Positions 16,638 through 25,599 of a stretch of 62,003 nucleotides of DNA are shown here, one piece after another. Origin of the DNA: Selenomonas sp. AE3005 (GTDB lineage Bacteria; Bacillota; Negativicutes; Selenomonadales; Selenomonadaceae); assembly GCF_905233635.1 (NCBI RefSeq), contig NZ_CAJODG010000013.1, positions 1 to 62,003 of the forward strand, in the 5' to 3' direction. Position numbers and translations under genes: made by a program. The notes below the pieces were generated by a model. It had not been told where the DNA came from, did no database searches, and saw nothing but the letters and a program-made list of their open reading frames with translations. Each line of letters opens with the position of its first letter. The first letter of the stretch is position 1.

Positions 16638-17552
16638 TCACGCCCTTGTCTCACCTTGAAGCAGTTCAATAAATTTGCGGGCGGCTTGGGAAAGATGCTT
16701 ATTTTTTACATAGGCTGCCACCAGGTGACGCTCGGACACCTCCTCTTCCAAGTGGAAGAAACACGGATCCTGCCGCCAATGGCCGTTATGGACAACCATA
16801 TCAGTTACCAAAGTGGCCCCCATGCCAGCTGCACAGAGCTCTGCGGCATCCACAATGCTGTTTGCTTCAAAGACCACCTCTGGTGTGCACTGTGTTTCAG
16901 CGCATAAATCAGTAAATATCCGTGCCATACGGCGGCTTTCCTGTAATCTGATAAACGGCTGACCATGCATCCGGGCAAAGGACATCGTAGGATAAACACC
17001 GCCCGTCCCTAGCTTATACTTCTGCGCAAACGGATGGGTTGCGGGCAGAGCCAGCAAGGTACGCTCAGCTAATAAGGGAATCCGCTCAAATACGCTTTCC
17101 AGAGGCTCATAAACCAAAGCAAAATCCACTTCCCCTGTCAAGATTGCTTCTTTTAATTCACTGACGCTATGTTCTTTTACCATCAAGCGAATACCTGGAT
17201 AGCGGCGATGAAATTCGATAATGGGCTGTGTCAGATAACAGGATGACCGGGTTCTAGAGCTGCCAATAGTCAATGTTCCAGTTTTCAGCCCCGTTAAATC
17301 AGCTGTCTCTTGAATGAGTTCATGATAAATCCGCTGCATTTTCCTGGCCTTGCGCACATAGATTTCGCCAGCGGCGGTAAGCTGTAACGGAGTCTGACTG
17401 CGGTCAAACAAGGGCAGTCCTATCTCCCCTTCGATTTTTTTTATTGACTGCGACAGCGACGGCTGCGACACAAAGAGCCTTTTGGCGGCTGCGGAAAATG
17501 TGCCCTCGCTGGCTGCCTGTAAAACATATTTCCATTCATGTTCGTCTATCAC
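16638..17552 (-). CDS. LysR-family transcriptional regulator
   Basis: The 304-aa protein has an N-terminal winged helix-turn-helix (FSAAAKRLFVSQPSLSQSI, residues 16-35) followed by KIEGEIGLPLFDR, and an effector-binding domain from about residue 90 (TLTIGSSRTRSS opens it). The ligand is not predictable. LysR regulators often act on adjacent genes; here the candidates are the chemoreceptor downstream, PFOR upstream, and itself. The CTATAAG...CTTATAG hairpins nearby have the dyad form such regulators bind, but this is inference. Confidence 0.9.
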   Translation of the reverse strand: MIDEHEWKYVLQAASEGTFSAAAKRLFVSQPSLSQSIKKIEGEIGLPLFDRSQTPLQLTAAGEIYVRKARKMQRIYHELIQETADLTGLKTGTLTIGSSRTRSSCYLTQPIIEFHRRYPGIRLMVKEHSVSELKEAILTGEVDFALVYEPLESVFERIPLLAERTLLALPATHPFAQKYKLGTGGVYPTMSFARMHGQPFIRLQESRRMARIFTDLCAETQCTPEVVFEANSIVDAAELCAAGMGATLVTDMVVHNGHWRQDPCFFHLEEEVSERHLVAAYVKNKHLSQAARKFIELLQGETRA

Positions 17553-17659
17553 CGTAAATCCCCTTACTTTCCCTAATATTTATCCCATATCTATTTTACT
17601 CAAAAATCACGCTGGTGACAAATCATAATCTGCTTGTCATGCTACTTAATAAAAGTCAA

Positions 17660-17690
17660 AAATGACCGGTCAAAAATTGACCGGTCATTT
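17660..17690 (-). terminator. Terminator of the pyruvate:ferredoxin oxidoreductase gene
   Basis: A 14-bp perfect stem, AAATGACCGGTCAA (17660-17673) and its complement (17677-17690), with a 3-nt loop. On the minus strand it is followed by a T-rich tail (TTTTTGACTTTTATT). It lies 20 bp after the stop of the oxidoreductase gene. Confidence 0.85.
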
Positions 17691-17709
17691 GACACGTTAC
17701 AGCCTTATT

Positions 17710-20700
17710 TTATTTGCCAGCGAGTACCTTGTAACCTTCGTAACGGCTTTTGGCATCGTTCTGGGTCTTTTCAAAGAGTGCCTCAGCAGCCTCCGGGAAG
17801 GAGCGCTGGAGGTTAATGTAGCGGTTTTCGCCCATCAGGAATTCCTGGAACTTGTCGAAGTCCGGTTCCTTGGAATCGAGGCTGAACGGGTTCTTATCCG
17901 TACCCACGAGCTGCGGGTTGTAACGGTAGTTCACCCAGTAGCCGCATTCCACGGCCAGTTTAGCCTCGAGCTGGCTGTTGCCCATACCCTTGCGGATACC
18001 GTGGTTGATGCACGGCGCATAAGCGATAATCAGGGACGGGCCATGATAAGCCTCAGCCTCAGTGATAGCCTTCATGAGCTGGTTGTGGTCAGCGCCCATA
18101 GCCACCTGTGCTACATAGACGTAGCCGTAGGACTTGGCCATCATGCCGAGGTCCTTCTTCTTCGTCTTTTTACCAGCAGCCGCAAACTGGGCGATAGCTG
18201 CAGCCGGCGTGGACTTGGAGGCCTGACCGCCCGTGTTGGAGTAAACTTCGGTATCGAATACAAGCACGTTGACATCTTCGCCGGATGCCAGTACATGGTC
18301 AAGACCGCCGTAGCCGATATCATAAGCCCAGCCGTCGCCGCCCAGAATCCACTGGGAGCGCTTCACGAAATAATCCTTATTGTCATAGAGCTTGTTTAAG
18401 AGCTCATCGCTGCCTTTTTCTGCCTCGAGGAGCGCCGTCAGCTTATCGGCACGTTCACGGGAGCCTTCACCCTCGTTCATGTTGTCCACCCATTCAGTGA
18501 GGGCTGCCTGCAGTTCTGCGCTGCCCTTGCCTGCCTCCACAGCAGCCTTGGCATCAGCAGCCAAAGCATCACGGACGGATTTCGTGCCCAGGAACATGCC
18601 CAGACCAAATTCAGCATTATCCTCGAACAGGGAGTTTGCCCAAGCCGGGCCATGGCCCTTGTGGTTCTTGGTGTACGGCATAGCCGGAGCACTGCCGCCC
18701 CAGATGGAGGAACAGCCCGTAGCATTGGCTACCATCATACGGTCGCCAAAGAGCTGGGTCAAAAGTTTGGCATACGGCGTTTCACCGCAGCCGGCGCAAG
18801 CGCCGGAGAATTCTAAGAGCGGCTGTTCAAACTGCGAACCAAGCACTGTCGTTTTCTTCATCGGATTCTTCTTCGGCGCAACCTTCTTGGCATCTACGCC
18901 ATAGTCGAAGAATGCCTGCTGAGCCTTGAGTTCATCATCAAGCGGTTTCATATCGAGCGCCTTCACCGGGCAGACCTGTGCGCAGTTGCCGCAGCCCAGG
19001 CAGTCCATGGTGGAAACAGCTACCGTGAAATGATAATCCTTGATGGCCTTCGTCTGCTTGGACGGGAAACCAGCCGGAGCATTCTTGAGTTCTTCTTCCG
19101 TCGTGAGTACCGGACGGATAGCAGCATGCGGGCAGACATAGGAGCACTGGTTACAGCCAATGCACTTGTCCGTATTCCAAACCGGTACATTGATGGCCGT
19201 ACCGCGTTTTTCGTAAGCCGCACCGCCAACAGGGAACGTACCATCTACCATGTCTTCCGTAAACTTGGAAACCGGCAGCTTGTCGCCTTCCTGACGGTTC
19301 ATGACTTCCTGGATTTCCGTGATGAATGCCGGAGCATCTTTCTTTTCTACTGCTTCATCTGCGGCATCAGCCCAGGCAGCCGGTACTTCTACGCGATGGA
19401 GGGCCTCGATACCTTTGTCGATGGCGCCATTGTTCATGTTGACAACTTTTTCGCCCTTCTTGCCGTAGGACTTAACTACAGCGTCTTTGAGGTATTCCAC
19501 AGCTGTTTCGAGCGGAATGATGGCAGCAATCTTGAAGAAAGCAGACTGCATAACCATGTTGAAACGGCCGCCAAGGCCAAGTTCTTTAGCGATATCCACA
19601 GCGTTAACCGTGTAGAATTCAATTTCGTTCTTGGCGATATAGCGTTTCATGGCAGCCGGCAGGTGCTTGTCAAGGTCTGCATCCGACCAGACCGTATTGA
19701 GCAGGAACTTACCGCCCTTCTTGAGACCGGCCAGCAGGTCGTATTTGTAGACATAGGACTGCTGGGAGCAGGAAATGAAGTCCGCATTGTTGATGAGGTA
19801 CGGGCTCGTGATAGGCTGCTTGCCGAAACGCAGGTGGCTCATCGTGATACCGCCGGACTTCTTGGAGTCATAGGCAAAGTAAGCCTGCGCATACATGTCC
19901 GTCTTGTCGCCGATAATCTTGATGGCGCTCTTGTTGGCACCAACCGTACCGTCAGAGCCGAGGCCCCAGAACTTGCAGGCCGTCGTACCAACCGGCGTGA
20001 GATCCACATCGCTCATGACCGGCGCCAGGCTCGTATGCGTTACATCATCATCAATACCGATGGTGAAACCGTCTTTCGGTGCGTCTTTCTTGAGTTCTTC
20101 AAACACAGCGAAAATCTGGTCCGGCGTCGTGTCCTTGCCGCCCAGACCAAAACGGCCGCCCACGATGATGGGGTTAAGTTCGGAGCCATAGAAAGCGGAT
20201 TTAACATCGAGATACAGCGGTTCGCCCAGGGAACCAGGTTCCTTCGTATGGTCAAGCACAGCAACCTTCTTGACCGTCTTTGGCATAAACTGGAAGAAAT
20301 GCTTGATGGAGAACGGACGATAGAGATGTACACTCATCAGGCCGACTTTTTCACCCTGCTTGTTGAGGTAGTCGACCGTTTCCTGTACAGCCTGGCAGAC
20401 GGAACCCATGGCGATGATGATGCGGTCAGCATCTTTAGCGCCATAGTAGTCGAACAGGTGATGTTCACGGCCCGTGATTTTAGCCAGGTCTGCCATAGCC
20501 TCTTCGACGAGTTCCGGCAGAGCCTCATAGAACTTGTTGGACGCCTCGCGTTCCTGGAAGTATACGTCCGGATTCTGCGCGGTACCGCGGATAACCGGAT
20601 GGTCCGGATTCAGCGCCCGGCGGCGGAATTCTTTTACCGCTTCCCAGTCGAGAATCTTGCCCAAATCATCATAATCCACAACTTCGATTTTCTGAATCTC

Positions 20701-21234
20701 ATGAGAGGTACGGAAACCGTCGAAGAAGTTAATGAACGGCACACGGCCTTTAATAGCCACGAGATGGGCTACAGCAGCCAGGTCCATAACTTCCTGTACG
20801 CTGGCCTCACAGAGCATAGCACAGCCGGTCTGACGGGCAGCCATAACGTCCTGATGGTCACCGAAGATATTGAGTGAGTTAGCGGCCAGCGCGCGGGCGG
20901 ATACATGGAACACGCCCGGCAGCAGTTCACCGGCTACCTTGTAAAGATTCGGAATCATCAGCAGGAACCCCTGCGATGCAGTATATGTGGTGGTCAGTGC
21001 ACCAGCCTGCAGGGAACCGTGTACGGCACCAGCAGCACCAGCCTCTGACTGCAATTCAATTACGCGGACTTTCTGACCAAAAAGATTGGTCTTGCCTTTA
21101 GCAGCATCCTCATCTACATGTTCTGCCATCGGGGACGACGGCGTGATGGGATAAATAGCTGCCACGTCAGTAAAAGCATAAGAGATATATGCGGCGGCCT
21201 GATTGCCGTCCATGGTTTTCATCTTTTTGCTCAT
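17710..21234 (-). CDS. nifJ: Pyruvate:ferredoxin (flavodoxin) oxidoreductase, single-chain
   Basis: Oxidatively decarboxylates pyruvate to acetyl-CoA and CO2, reducing ferredoxin; the central catabolic enzyme of fermentative anaerobes. The 1174-aa chain has the standard fused order: pyrimidine-binding N-terminus (YPITPSSPMAEH), a middle domain, a ferredoxin-like insert with CIGCNQCSYVCPHAA near 690 and CLGCGNCAQVCPVKA near 745, then the TPP domain with CAGCGE near 815 and GDGWAYDIGYGGLDH near 965. It has its own promoter and terminator, so it is monocistronic. The fused architecture excludes four-subunit enzymes. Confidence 0.97.
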   Translation of the reverse strand: MSKKMKTMDGNQAAAYISYAFTDVAAIYPITPSSPMAEHVDEDAAKGKTNLFGQKVRVIELQSEAGAAGAVHGSLQAGALTTTYTASQGFLLMIPNLYKVAGELLPGVFHVSARALAANSLNIFGDHQDVMAARQTGCAMLCEASVQEVMDLAAVAHLVAIKGRVPFINFFDGFRTSHEIQKIEVVDYDDLGKILDWEAVKEFRRRALNPDHPVIRGTAQNPDVYFQEREASNKFYEALPELVEEAMADLAKITGREHHLFDYYGAKDADRIIIAMGSVCQAVQETVDYLNKQGEKVGLMSVHLYRPFSIKHFFQFMPKTVKKVAVLDHTKEPGSLGEPLYLDVKSAFYGSELNPIIVGGRFGLGGKDTTPDQIFAVFEELKKDAPKDGFTIGIDDDVTHTSLAPVMSDVDLTPVGTTACKFWGLGSDGTVGANKSAIKIIGDKTDMYAQAYFAYDSKKSGGITMSHLRFGKQPITSPYLINNADFISCSQQSYVYKYDLLAGLKKGGKFLLNTVWSDADLDKHLPAAMKRYIAKNEIEFYTVNAVDIAKELGLGGRFNMVMQSAFFKIAAIIPLETAVEYLKDAVVKSYGKKGEKVVNMNNGAIDKGIEALHRVEVPAAWADAADEAVEKKDAPAFITEIQEVMNRQEGDKLPVSKFTEDMVDGTFPVGGAAYEKRGTAINVPVWNTDKCIGCNQCSYVCPHAAIRPVLTTEEELKNAPAGFPSKQTKAIKDYHFTVAVSTMDCLGCGNCAQVCPVKALDMKPLDDELKAQQAFFDYGVDAKKVAPKKNPMKKTTVLGSQFEQPLLEFSGACAGCGETPYAKLLTQLFGDRMMVANATGCSSIWGGSAPAMPYTKNHKGHGPAWANSLFEDNAEFGLGMFLGTKSVRDALAADAKAAVEAGKGSAELQAALTEWVDNMNEGEGSRERADKLTALLEAEKGSDELLNKLYDNKDYFVKRSQWILGGDGWAYDIGYGGLDHVLASGEDVNVLVFDTEVYSNTGGQASKSTPAAAIAQFAAAGKKTKKKDLGMMAKSYGYVYVAQVAMGADHNQLMKAITEAEAYHGPSLIIAYAPCINHGIRKGMGNSQLEAKLAVECGYWVNYRYNPQLVGTDKNPFSLDSKEPDFDKFQEFLMGENRYINLQRSFPEAAEALFEKTQNDAKSRYEGYKVLAGK

Positions 21235-21283
21235 GTTGTGTTTTGCTCCCCTCTTTTTTAAAATACACTAACAAACAAATATA

Positions 21284-21312
21284 ATTATACACCGCAAAAA
21301 AACAATTGTAAA
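21284..21312 (-). promoter_or_regulatory. Promoter of nifJ
   Basis: On the minus strand TTTACA (21307-21312) and TATAAT (21284-21289) are separated by 17 bp, about 50 bp before the start codon. Confidence 0.65.
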
Positions 21313-21336
21313 CAAGGCTGTCCGTAACAAAAAGAA

Positions 21337-21369
21337 AAATCCCTCACTGAAAAACTCAGCGAGGGATTT
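21337..21369 (-). terminator. Terminator of the tRNA-Pro transcript
   Basis: Stem AAATCCCTC-A-CTGA (21337-21350) pairs with TCAG-C-GAGGGATTT (21356-21369), one mismatch. In the minus direction it is followed by TTCTTTTTG. It lies 15 bp after the 3' end of the tRNA. Confidence 0.85.
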
Positions 21370-21383
21370 GTATTATCTTATCA

Positions 21384-21460
<77 letters not shown>

Positions 21461-21472
21461 ACAACGAAATTT

Positions 21473-21501
21473 AGTATACAGCATGTTACGGCACAATGCA
21501 A
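21473..21501 (-). promoter_or_regulatory. Promoter of tRNA-Pro
   Basis: TTGCAT (21496-21501) and TATACT (21473-21478) on the minus strand with a 17-bp spacer, ending 12 bp before the mature tRNA 5' end. Strong match in sequence and position. Confidence 0.75.
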
Positions 21502-21699
21502 GTATTTTTTTTAGATTTCTTTACGATTAAGACTTCTATGCTCATTGTAAGATTTTTCCCAAAGTCATAGAGCTTTCTTTTAGAAAATTTTCAGAAATAA
21601 AGAGGATATTTCTCCCCCTTGTCGAAATAAAGCAGTAAAAATCTTGGGGTTTATTTTTTGCCGTAAGTAAATGGGAGTATACGGGAGTGTGATTCGCCA

Positions 21700-21984
21700 A
21701 TGATTAAAAACATGACCATCTACGTTATCCTTAAACTTGAATATGGCAAGGGCCAGGAGAACGTCTTTTCCAGTATTCTCAACGTTTCCTCCAGTAAAAG
21801 TACCGCTGAAACCTTCAAGGAACACTATGAAGAAGAGTTCGCTGATGAAATTCAAAACGAACATGATGGCCGGTTCGTGTCCATCCACATGCACAAGGCC
21901 TTAGTCCAGCTGGACGATGAAATCATCGCGCCGGACATGTTCATCCGCTTTATCGGTGACAAAAAAATCCGCGATAAGTATTAA
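21700..21984 (+). CDS. Hypothetical 94-aa protein
   Basis: Not recognised. A small, acidic, apparently cytosolic protein starting MIKNMTIYVILKLEYG, with no signal peptide or membrane helix; an alternative start is Met5. It has an alternating hydrophobic N-terminal strand, a charged middle (KEHYEEEFADEIQNEHDGR) and a second strand pair, suggesting a compact alpha/beta fold. A GGGAG sequence lies about 12 nt upstream, and the frame ends just before a terminator shared with the convergent HTH gene. It is one of only three plus-strand genes here. Confidence 0.55.
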   Translation: MIKNMTIYVILKLEYGKGQENVFSSILNVSSSKSTAETFKEHYEEEFADEIQNEHDGRFVSIHMHKALVQLDDEIIAPDMFIRFIGDKKIRDKY

Positions 21985-21996
21985 GGCATTAAAAAG

Positions 21997-22017
21997 GGAC
22001 TGTGATATTCACAGTCC
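21997..22017. terminator. Bidirectional terminator between the 94-aa gene and the dapF operon
   Basis: GGACTGTGA (21997-22005) pairs with TCACAGTCC (22009-22017) across a 3-nt loop. An A-run lies on the left and TTTTTT on the right. The stop codon of the minus-strand HTH gene lies inside the stem. Confidence 0.85.
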
Positions 22018-22344
22018 TTTTTTGCTGCCGCTGCTCCGCTTTTCCCGCCCGCTGCGGCGTTCATGGAGTTCAGCACATTTTTCAACGATAAGACGAACCA
22101 CCCAGGAAGGCGGCCGCGAGGCCTCCTTGTGAAACCACATTTCCACCGTACGGCTGGGAGCTCCCAGGAGCTTTTCACAATCCCTTGGCGTTATCCCCCA
22201 CAGCTCACGCATGAGTTTCATCGGCTCATCAGCACAAGCAATGCGGTCCAGTTCAGCTGCTTTTTTCAGTTCTTCCACATCCACATTGAAACCTGTTTTA
22301 CGCTGGAACCAATTGGGTATGTCTTCACGGGTAACCTTAGGCAT
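22009..22344 (-). CDS. Small helix-turn-helix DNA-binding protein
   Basis: A 111-aa protein of unknown target. The start MPKVTREDIP is preferred to one five codons upstream because GAGGAGG precedes it by 6 nt. Residues 45-85 (WGITPRDCEKLLGAPSRTVEM, then PPSWVVRLIVEKC) have the pattern of a Cro/XRE-like HTH, and the tail is very basic (RRSGREKRSSGSKK). It is the last gene of the dapF-yicC-remA-gmk-rpoZ-coaBC operon, 11 bp after coaBC. A regulatory role is inference from the fold. Confidence 0.65.
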   Translation of the reverse strand: MPKVTREDIPNWFQRKTGFNVDVEELKKAAELDRIACADEPMKLMRELWGITPRDCEKLLGAPSRTVEMWFHKEASRPPSWVVRLIVEKCAELHERRSGREKRSSGSKKGL

Positions 22345-22355
22345 AGTCCGCCTCC

Positions 22356-23582
22356 TCATGCTTTAATTGTGTTTTTCACTTTAAAAAGCGTTTCTAATTT
22401 ATCTACGATGATATCTGCCAGCTGCCGCTTGCTCATCAAAGGATAGTTTTCACTCCGGCCATCACGGAAATAGAGCTGCACACGGTTGTTATCCACCGCA
22501 AAGCCGGCATCCTTAGCCGATACATCATTGGCTACGATAAAGTCCAGATTCTTTTTCGCCAGTTTCCTGCAGGCATACTCTGCGACATTGCATGTTTCGG
22601 CGGCAAAACCTACCAAAATCTGCTGCTGTTTCTTTTGCCCCAGTTCCCATAATATGTCAGGATTACGTACCAGATGCAAAACCAGTTCATCATCACTTTT
22701 TTTAATTTTCTCAGGCGCAACCGTCTGCGGTCGGTAATCAGCCACTGCCGCCGACATGATTACACCATCTGCGCTATCATACTCAGCCAGTACTGCCTCA
22801 CGCATCTGCCGGGCACTTTCGACACGCACGGTATGGATATTAGCCGCGTCCGGGTCTTTAAGAAACGTAGGCCCGGCTACCAATGTTACCTTTGCGCCGC
22901 GGCTGGCAAGAGCCTCGGCCACGGCAAAGCCCATCTTCCCCGTTGAGTGATTCCCGAGGTAACGTACGGGGTCCAATGGTTCAATGGTCCCCCCGGCTGT
23001 TACGATTATTCTCCTGCCGGCCAGTTTTTGTGTTCTGCCCATATAGGCGCAGACATAGTCCACAATATCTGCCGGTTCCGGCAGGCGTCCCCTGCCTTCC
23101 GCACCGCAGGCTAAATGTCCGGCAGCCGGTTCAATAATCATAACACCACGGCGTTTCAAGGTGGCAATATTATCCTGCGTCACCGGATTTTCATACATAT
23201 TCGTATTCATCGCCGGGGCCATAATCATCGGTGCTTTCGTTGCCAGCAGCGTGGTGGTAAGCATATCATCGGCCATGCCGGCCGCAGCTTTAGCCAAAAG
23301 ATTAGCTGTAGCCGGAGCAATCAGCATTAAATCAGCCAGATTGGCCAGGGCTATGTGCTCGACATTGTAATTGGTCACCTTATCCCACATGGAAGTATTT
23401 ACCGGCTGACCGGTGATTTCCCGGAAGGTTAGTTCTGTAACAAAGCTTGTGGCAGCTTTGGTCATAATGACATGAACCTCAGCCCCGGCCTTGCGCAGAC
23501 GGCTGGCTATTTCCACAGCTTTATAAGCCGCAATGCCCCCTGTTACCCCCAGCAGGATTTTTTTTCCTGACAGCGCTTTCAT
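22356..23582 (-). CDS. coaBC: Bifunctional phosphopantothenoylcysteine decarboxylase / phosphopantothenate-cysteine ligase
   Basis: Two consecutive steps of coenzyme A synthesis. The start MKALSGKKIL is taken because it opens the flavin domain (LGVTGGIAAYK) directly after the rpoZ stop; an upstream in-frame extension would overlap rpoZ. The decarboxylase half has His76 (EHIALA), PAMNTNMYE near 123 and the lid cysteine near 159. The ligase half begins near 187 with RRIIVTAGGTIEPLDPVR and has NHSTGKMG. Length of 408 aa is standard for the fused enzyme. Confidence 0.95.
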   Translation of the reverse strand: MKALSGKKILLGVTGGIAAYKAVEIASRLRKAGAEVHVIMTKAATSFVTELTFREITGQPVNTSMWDKVTNYNVEHIALANLADLMLIAPATANLLAKAAAGMADDMLTTTLLATKAPMIMAPAMNTNMYENPVTQDNIATLKRRGVMIIEPAAGHLACGAEGRGRLPEPADIVDYVCAYMGRTQKLAGRRIIVTAGGTIEPLDPVRYLGNHSTGKMGFAVAEALASRGAKVTLVAGPTFLKDPDAANIHTVRVESARQMREAVLAEYDSADGVIMSAAVADYRPQTVAPEKIKKSDDELVLHLVRNPDILWELGQKKQQQILVGFAAETCNVAEYACRKLAKKNLDFIVANDVSAKDAGFAVDNNRVQLYFRDGRSENYPLMSKRQLADIIVDKLETLFKVKNTIKA

Positions 23583-23583
23583 C

Positions 23584-23820
23584 TTACAGGTCAGCCTTGG
23601 AAATCTTATAGTTAATTTTGCCTTCAGCAATCTCTTCTAAAGCGTTGGTAACGTCCTTAGTAGATTTCATTTCGATATTCTTCAGTTCTTCACCATCTAC
23701 CAGCTGACGGGCGCGCTTGGACGCACAAACCACTAGACCATAACGGCTGTCTACCTGGGACATCAATTTATCCGTGGAAGGATTTACCATGCTCATTTCC
23801 GGTTTGCTCATTACTTTCAT
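23584..23820 (-). CDS. rpoZ: RNA polymerase omega subunit
   Basis: A 78-aa omega subunit that stabilises the beta-prime subunit of RNA polymerase. NPSTDKLMSQVDSRYGLVVCASKRARQLV is split here as residues 13-20 and 21-41 and contains the family core, including the KRARQL helix. Its ATG shares a base with the gmk stop (TAATG); a start three codons later (MSKPEM) is also possible. The gmk-rpoZ-coaBC order is the standard Firmicute arrangement. Confidence 0.93.
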   Translation of the reverse strand: MKVMSKPEMSMVNPSTDKLMSQVDSRYGLVVCASKRARQLVDGEELKNIEMKSTKDVTNALEEIAEGKINYKISKADL

Positions 23821-24422
23821 TACTTTGCCAACTCCTCAAATATTTCCTGATTTTTTTCTACACGGCAGTGTTCCGCCGTACGAATGGCCATAATACGGCT
23901 GACAGCTTTTTTCACCGTGTCATTTACAACGACATAGCCATACTTTCTGCCATCTTCGATTTCTTTTTTTGCCGAACCCATACGCTTGGCCAGGGATTCA
24001 GCAGTTTCCGAACCACGGCCGCGAATACGGCGTTCCAGCTCCGCCAGAGACGGCGGTACCAAAAAGATAAACAGGCCGTCCGGACATTTTTTCATAACGT
24101 TTAACGCACCCTGGGTATCTATTTCCAGTAAAATATCTTCCCCGGCGGCTAAGCGTTCCTCGATTTTGGCCAGCGGTGTGCCGTAATAATTGCCATAGAC
24201 ATTAGCATATTCCAAAAAACCGCCATCGGCAATTTTTTGTTCAAAATCTGCTTTGTCCATGAAGTAATAATTCTTGCCTTCAACTTCTCCAGCCCGGGGC
24301 TGCCGGGTGGTAGCTGAAATAGAATAAGCAAGGTCCTGCGCCTGAGTCAGCAATTCACTGCACACTGTGCCTTTGCCGGTACCCGACGGGCCTGAAACCA
24401 CTATCAATAGTCCTTTTTTCAT
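23820..24422 (-). CDS. gmk: Guanylate kinase
   Basis: Phosphorylates GMP to GDP. The 200-aa protein has the P-loop SGPSGTGKGT near residues 10-19, the GMP-binding TTRQPRAGEVEGKNYYF segment near 38-54, and the lid (RGRGSETAESLAKRM). Its start overlaps the remA stop by 4 bp and its stop shares a base with the rpoZ start, indicating tight translational coupling. Confidence 0.96.
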   Translation of the reverse strand: MKKGLLIVVSGPSGTGKGTVCSELLTQAQDLAYSISATTRQPRAGEVEGKNYYFMDKADFEQKIADGGFLEYANVYGNYYGTPLAKIEERLAAGEDILLEIDTQGALNVMKKCPDGLFIFLVPPSLAELERRIRGRGSETAESLAKRMGSAKKEIEDGRKYGYVVVNDTVKKAVSRIMAIRTAEHCRVEKNQEIFEELAK

Positions 24423-24712
24423 GCCTCTTCTTCGTCTTCCTTTTCTTTTTCCGTCTTTACTTCCACATCATCGTCATCTTCAACCCGGTGAGCCACCGTT
24501 TCCGGCTGCACCGCCGAGAGAATAACATGGTCACTATCCATGATAATAACCGCTCTGGTCCGGCGGCCATAAGTGGCGTCAATCAGGCGTTCACCGTCAC
24601 GGGCCTCTTGAATAATGCGTTTTATGGGCGCCGATTCAGGGCTGACAATCGCAACAATACGATTGGCTGAAACGATATTGCCAAACCCGATATTGATGAG
24701 TTTGATATCCAT
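24419..24712 (-). CDS. remA: RemA/DUF370-family regulatory protein
   Basis: A 97-aa member of the family whose Bacillus representative is a DNA-binding activator of biofilm-matrix and osmoprotection genes. The family core is clear: IKLINIGFGNIVSANRIVAI, then SPESAPIKRIIQEARD and DATYGRRTRAVIIMDSDHV. Past residue 75 there is a long acidic tail (EDDDDVEV, EKEKEDEEEA) that is longer than in Bacillus RemA. It overlaps gmk by 4 bp, a conserved pairing. The regulon here is unknown. Confidence 0.88.
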   Translation of the reverse strand: MDIKLINIGFGNIVSANRIVAIVSPESAPIKRIIQEARDGERLIDATYGRRTRAVIIMDSDHVILSAVQPETVAHRVEDDDDVEVKTEKEKEDEEEA

Positions 24713-24723
24713 TTATATCTCCC

Positions 24724-25599
24724 CTATTCGATATTCTGCACCTGTTCGCGAATCTTTTCGATTTCACTTTTCATATCAACAACCAGTTGGGCGACTTCGG
24801 TGCTGTTGGCCTTCGAGCCAATGGTATTTGTTTCCCGGTTGAGCTCCTGAATCAGGAAATCCAGCTTGCGTCCCACGGGCTCGGCTGCCTGCATGATTTT
24901 GCGGAACTGGCCGATATGGCTTTCCAGTCTTACTACTTCTTCAGTGTAGTTTACCCGGTCCGCATAGATTGCCGTCTCCTGAATAATCCGCGCCTCATCC
25001 ATTTCCTTACCGGCTAAGGCGTCTTCCACCATGGCCAGCAAATGATTCCGGCGACTTTCCACAATGGCCGGTGCCAGCTGGCAGACAAGCTGGCGCATAT
25101 CTGCCAGTTTGTCGAGCCGCTGGGCAAAGTCAGCCTCAATATGTGCCCCTTCATTGCGGCGCATGGCGTCAAAAGCCGTCAAGGCCTCGGACAGTGCCTG
25201 AAACAATACGGGCTGCAAATCCGTCAGCTCTGTGCTTTGCTCTACCTTGAGAATATCAGGAAAGTTCACATAGACTGCGGCATCATCAGGGCGCGGTATA
25301 TGCAGGGTATCACTTAGCTCATTAAGTGCCGCCTGATAGGACAGCGCCAGATTCTTATCCACCCGGATAAGCGTCTTACCTTCCCGTTTGTCAACATAGT
25401 TAATAAAAATATCAACTTTGCCACGGGCGGCTGTCTGGCTTATTTTCTGCCGCAGGGCATCTTCCCACTGGCTAAGCTGCCGGCCCATGTGAAAGTTCAG
25501 TTCCAAAAATCGCTGATTGACAGCCTTAAGTTCCACCGTGACTTTGTAATCAGCGGTTTCCACCGTGGCTGCCCCAAATCCGGTCATACTCTTTAACAT
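24724..25599 (-). CDS. yicC: YicC/YloC-family endoribonuclease
   Basis: A 291-aa YicC-type protein (residues 1-155 YicC N-domain, 205-291 DUF1732). The N-terminus MLKSMTGFG is diagnostic, and the C-terminal GRKLDFLIQELNRETNTIGSK segment, here from about 245, is the most conserved part of the family. Homologues are hexameric endoribonucleases implicated in RNA turnover. It shares one base with the dapF stop (TAATG) and lies 11 bp before remA. Confidence 0.92.
   Translation of the reverse strand: MLKSMTGFGAATVETADYKVTVELKAVNQRFLELNFHMGRQLSQWEDALRQKISQTAARGKVDIFINYVDKREGKTLIRVDKNLALSYQAALNELSDTLHIPRPDDAAVYVNFPDILKVEQSTELTDLQPVLFQALSEALTAFDAMRRNEGAHIEADFAQRLDKLADMRQLVCQLAPAIVESRRNHLLAMVEDALAGKEMDEARIIQETAIYADRVNYTEEVVRLESHIGQFRKIMQAAEPVGRKLDFLIQELNRETNTIGSKANSTEVAQLVVDMKSEIEKIREQVQNIE

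Noticed and set aside
19030..20877. A 615-codon open frame on the plus strand opposite nifJ, and similar long antisense frames opposite mfrA (12832-14292) and argJ (3285-4385)
   Set aside because: Each lies entirely or mostly opposite a well-identified gene, has no recognisable domain, and is explained by codon bias of the real gene.
21619..21626. TTGTCGAA, identical to the core of a Spo0A box, upstream of the 94-aa gene
   Set aside because: An 8-mer is expected by chance about twice in a window this size on both strands, and no sporulation gene is nearby.
21549..21645. Inverted repeat AAGATTTTT / AAAAATCTT upstream of the 94-aa gene
   Set aside because: Short, AT-rich and 80 nt apart in an AT-rich gap; likely chance.
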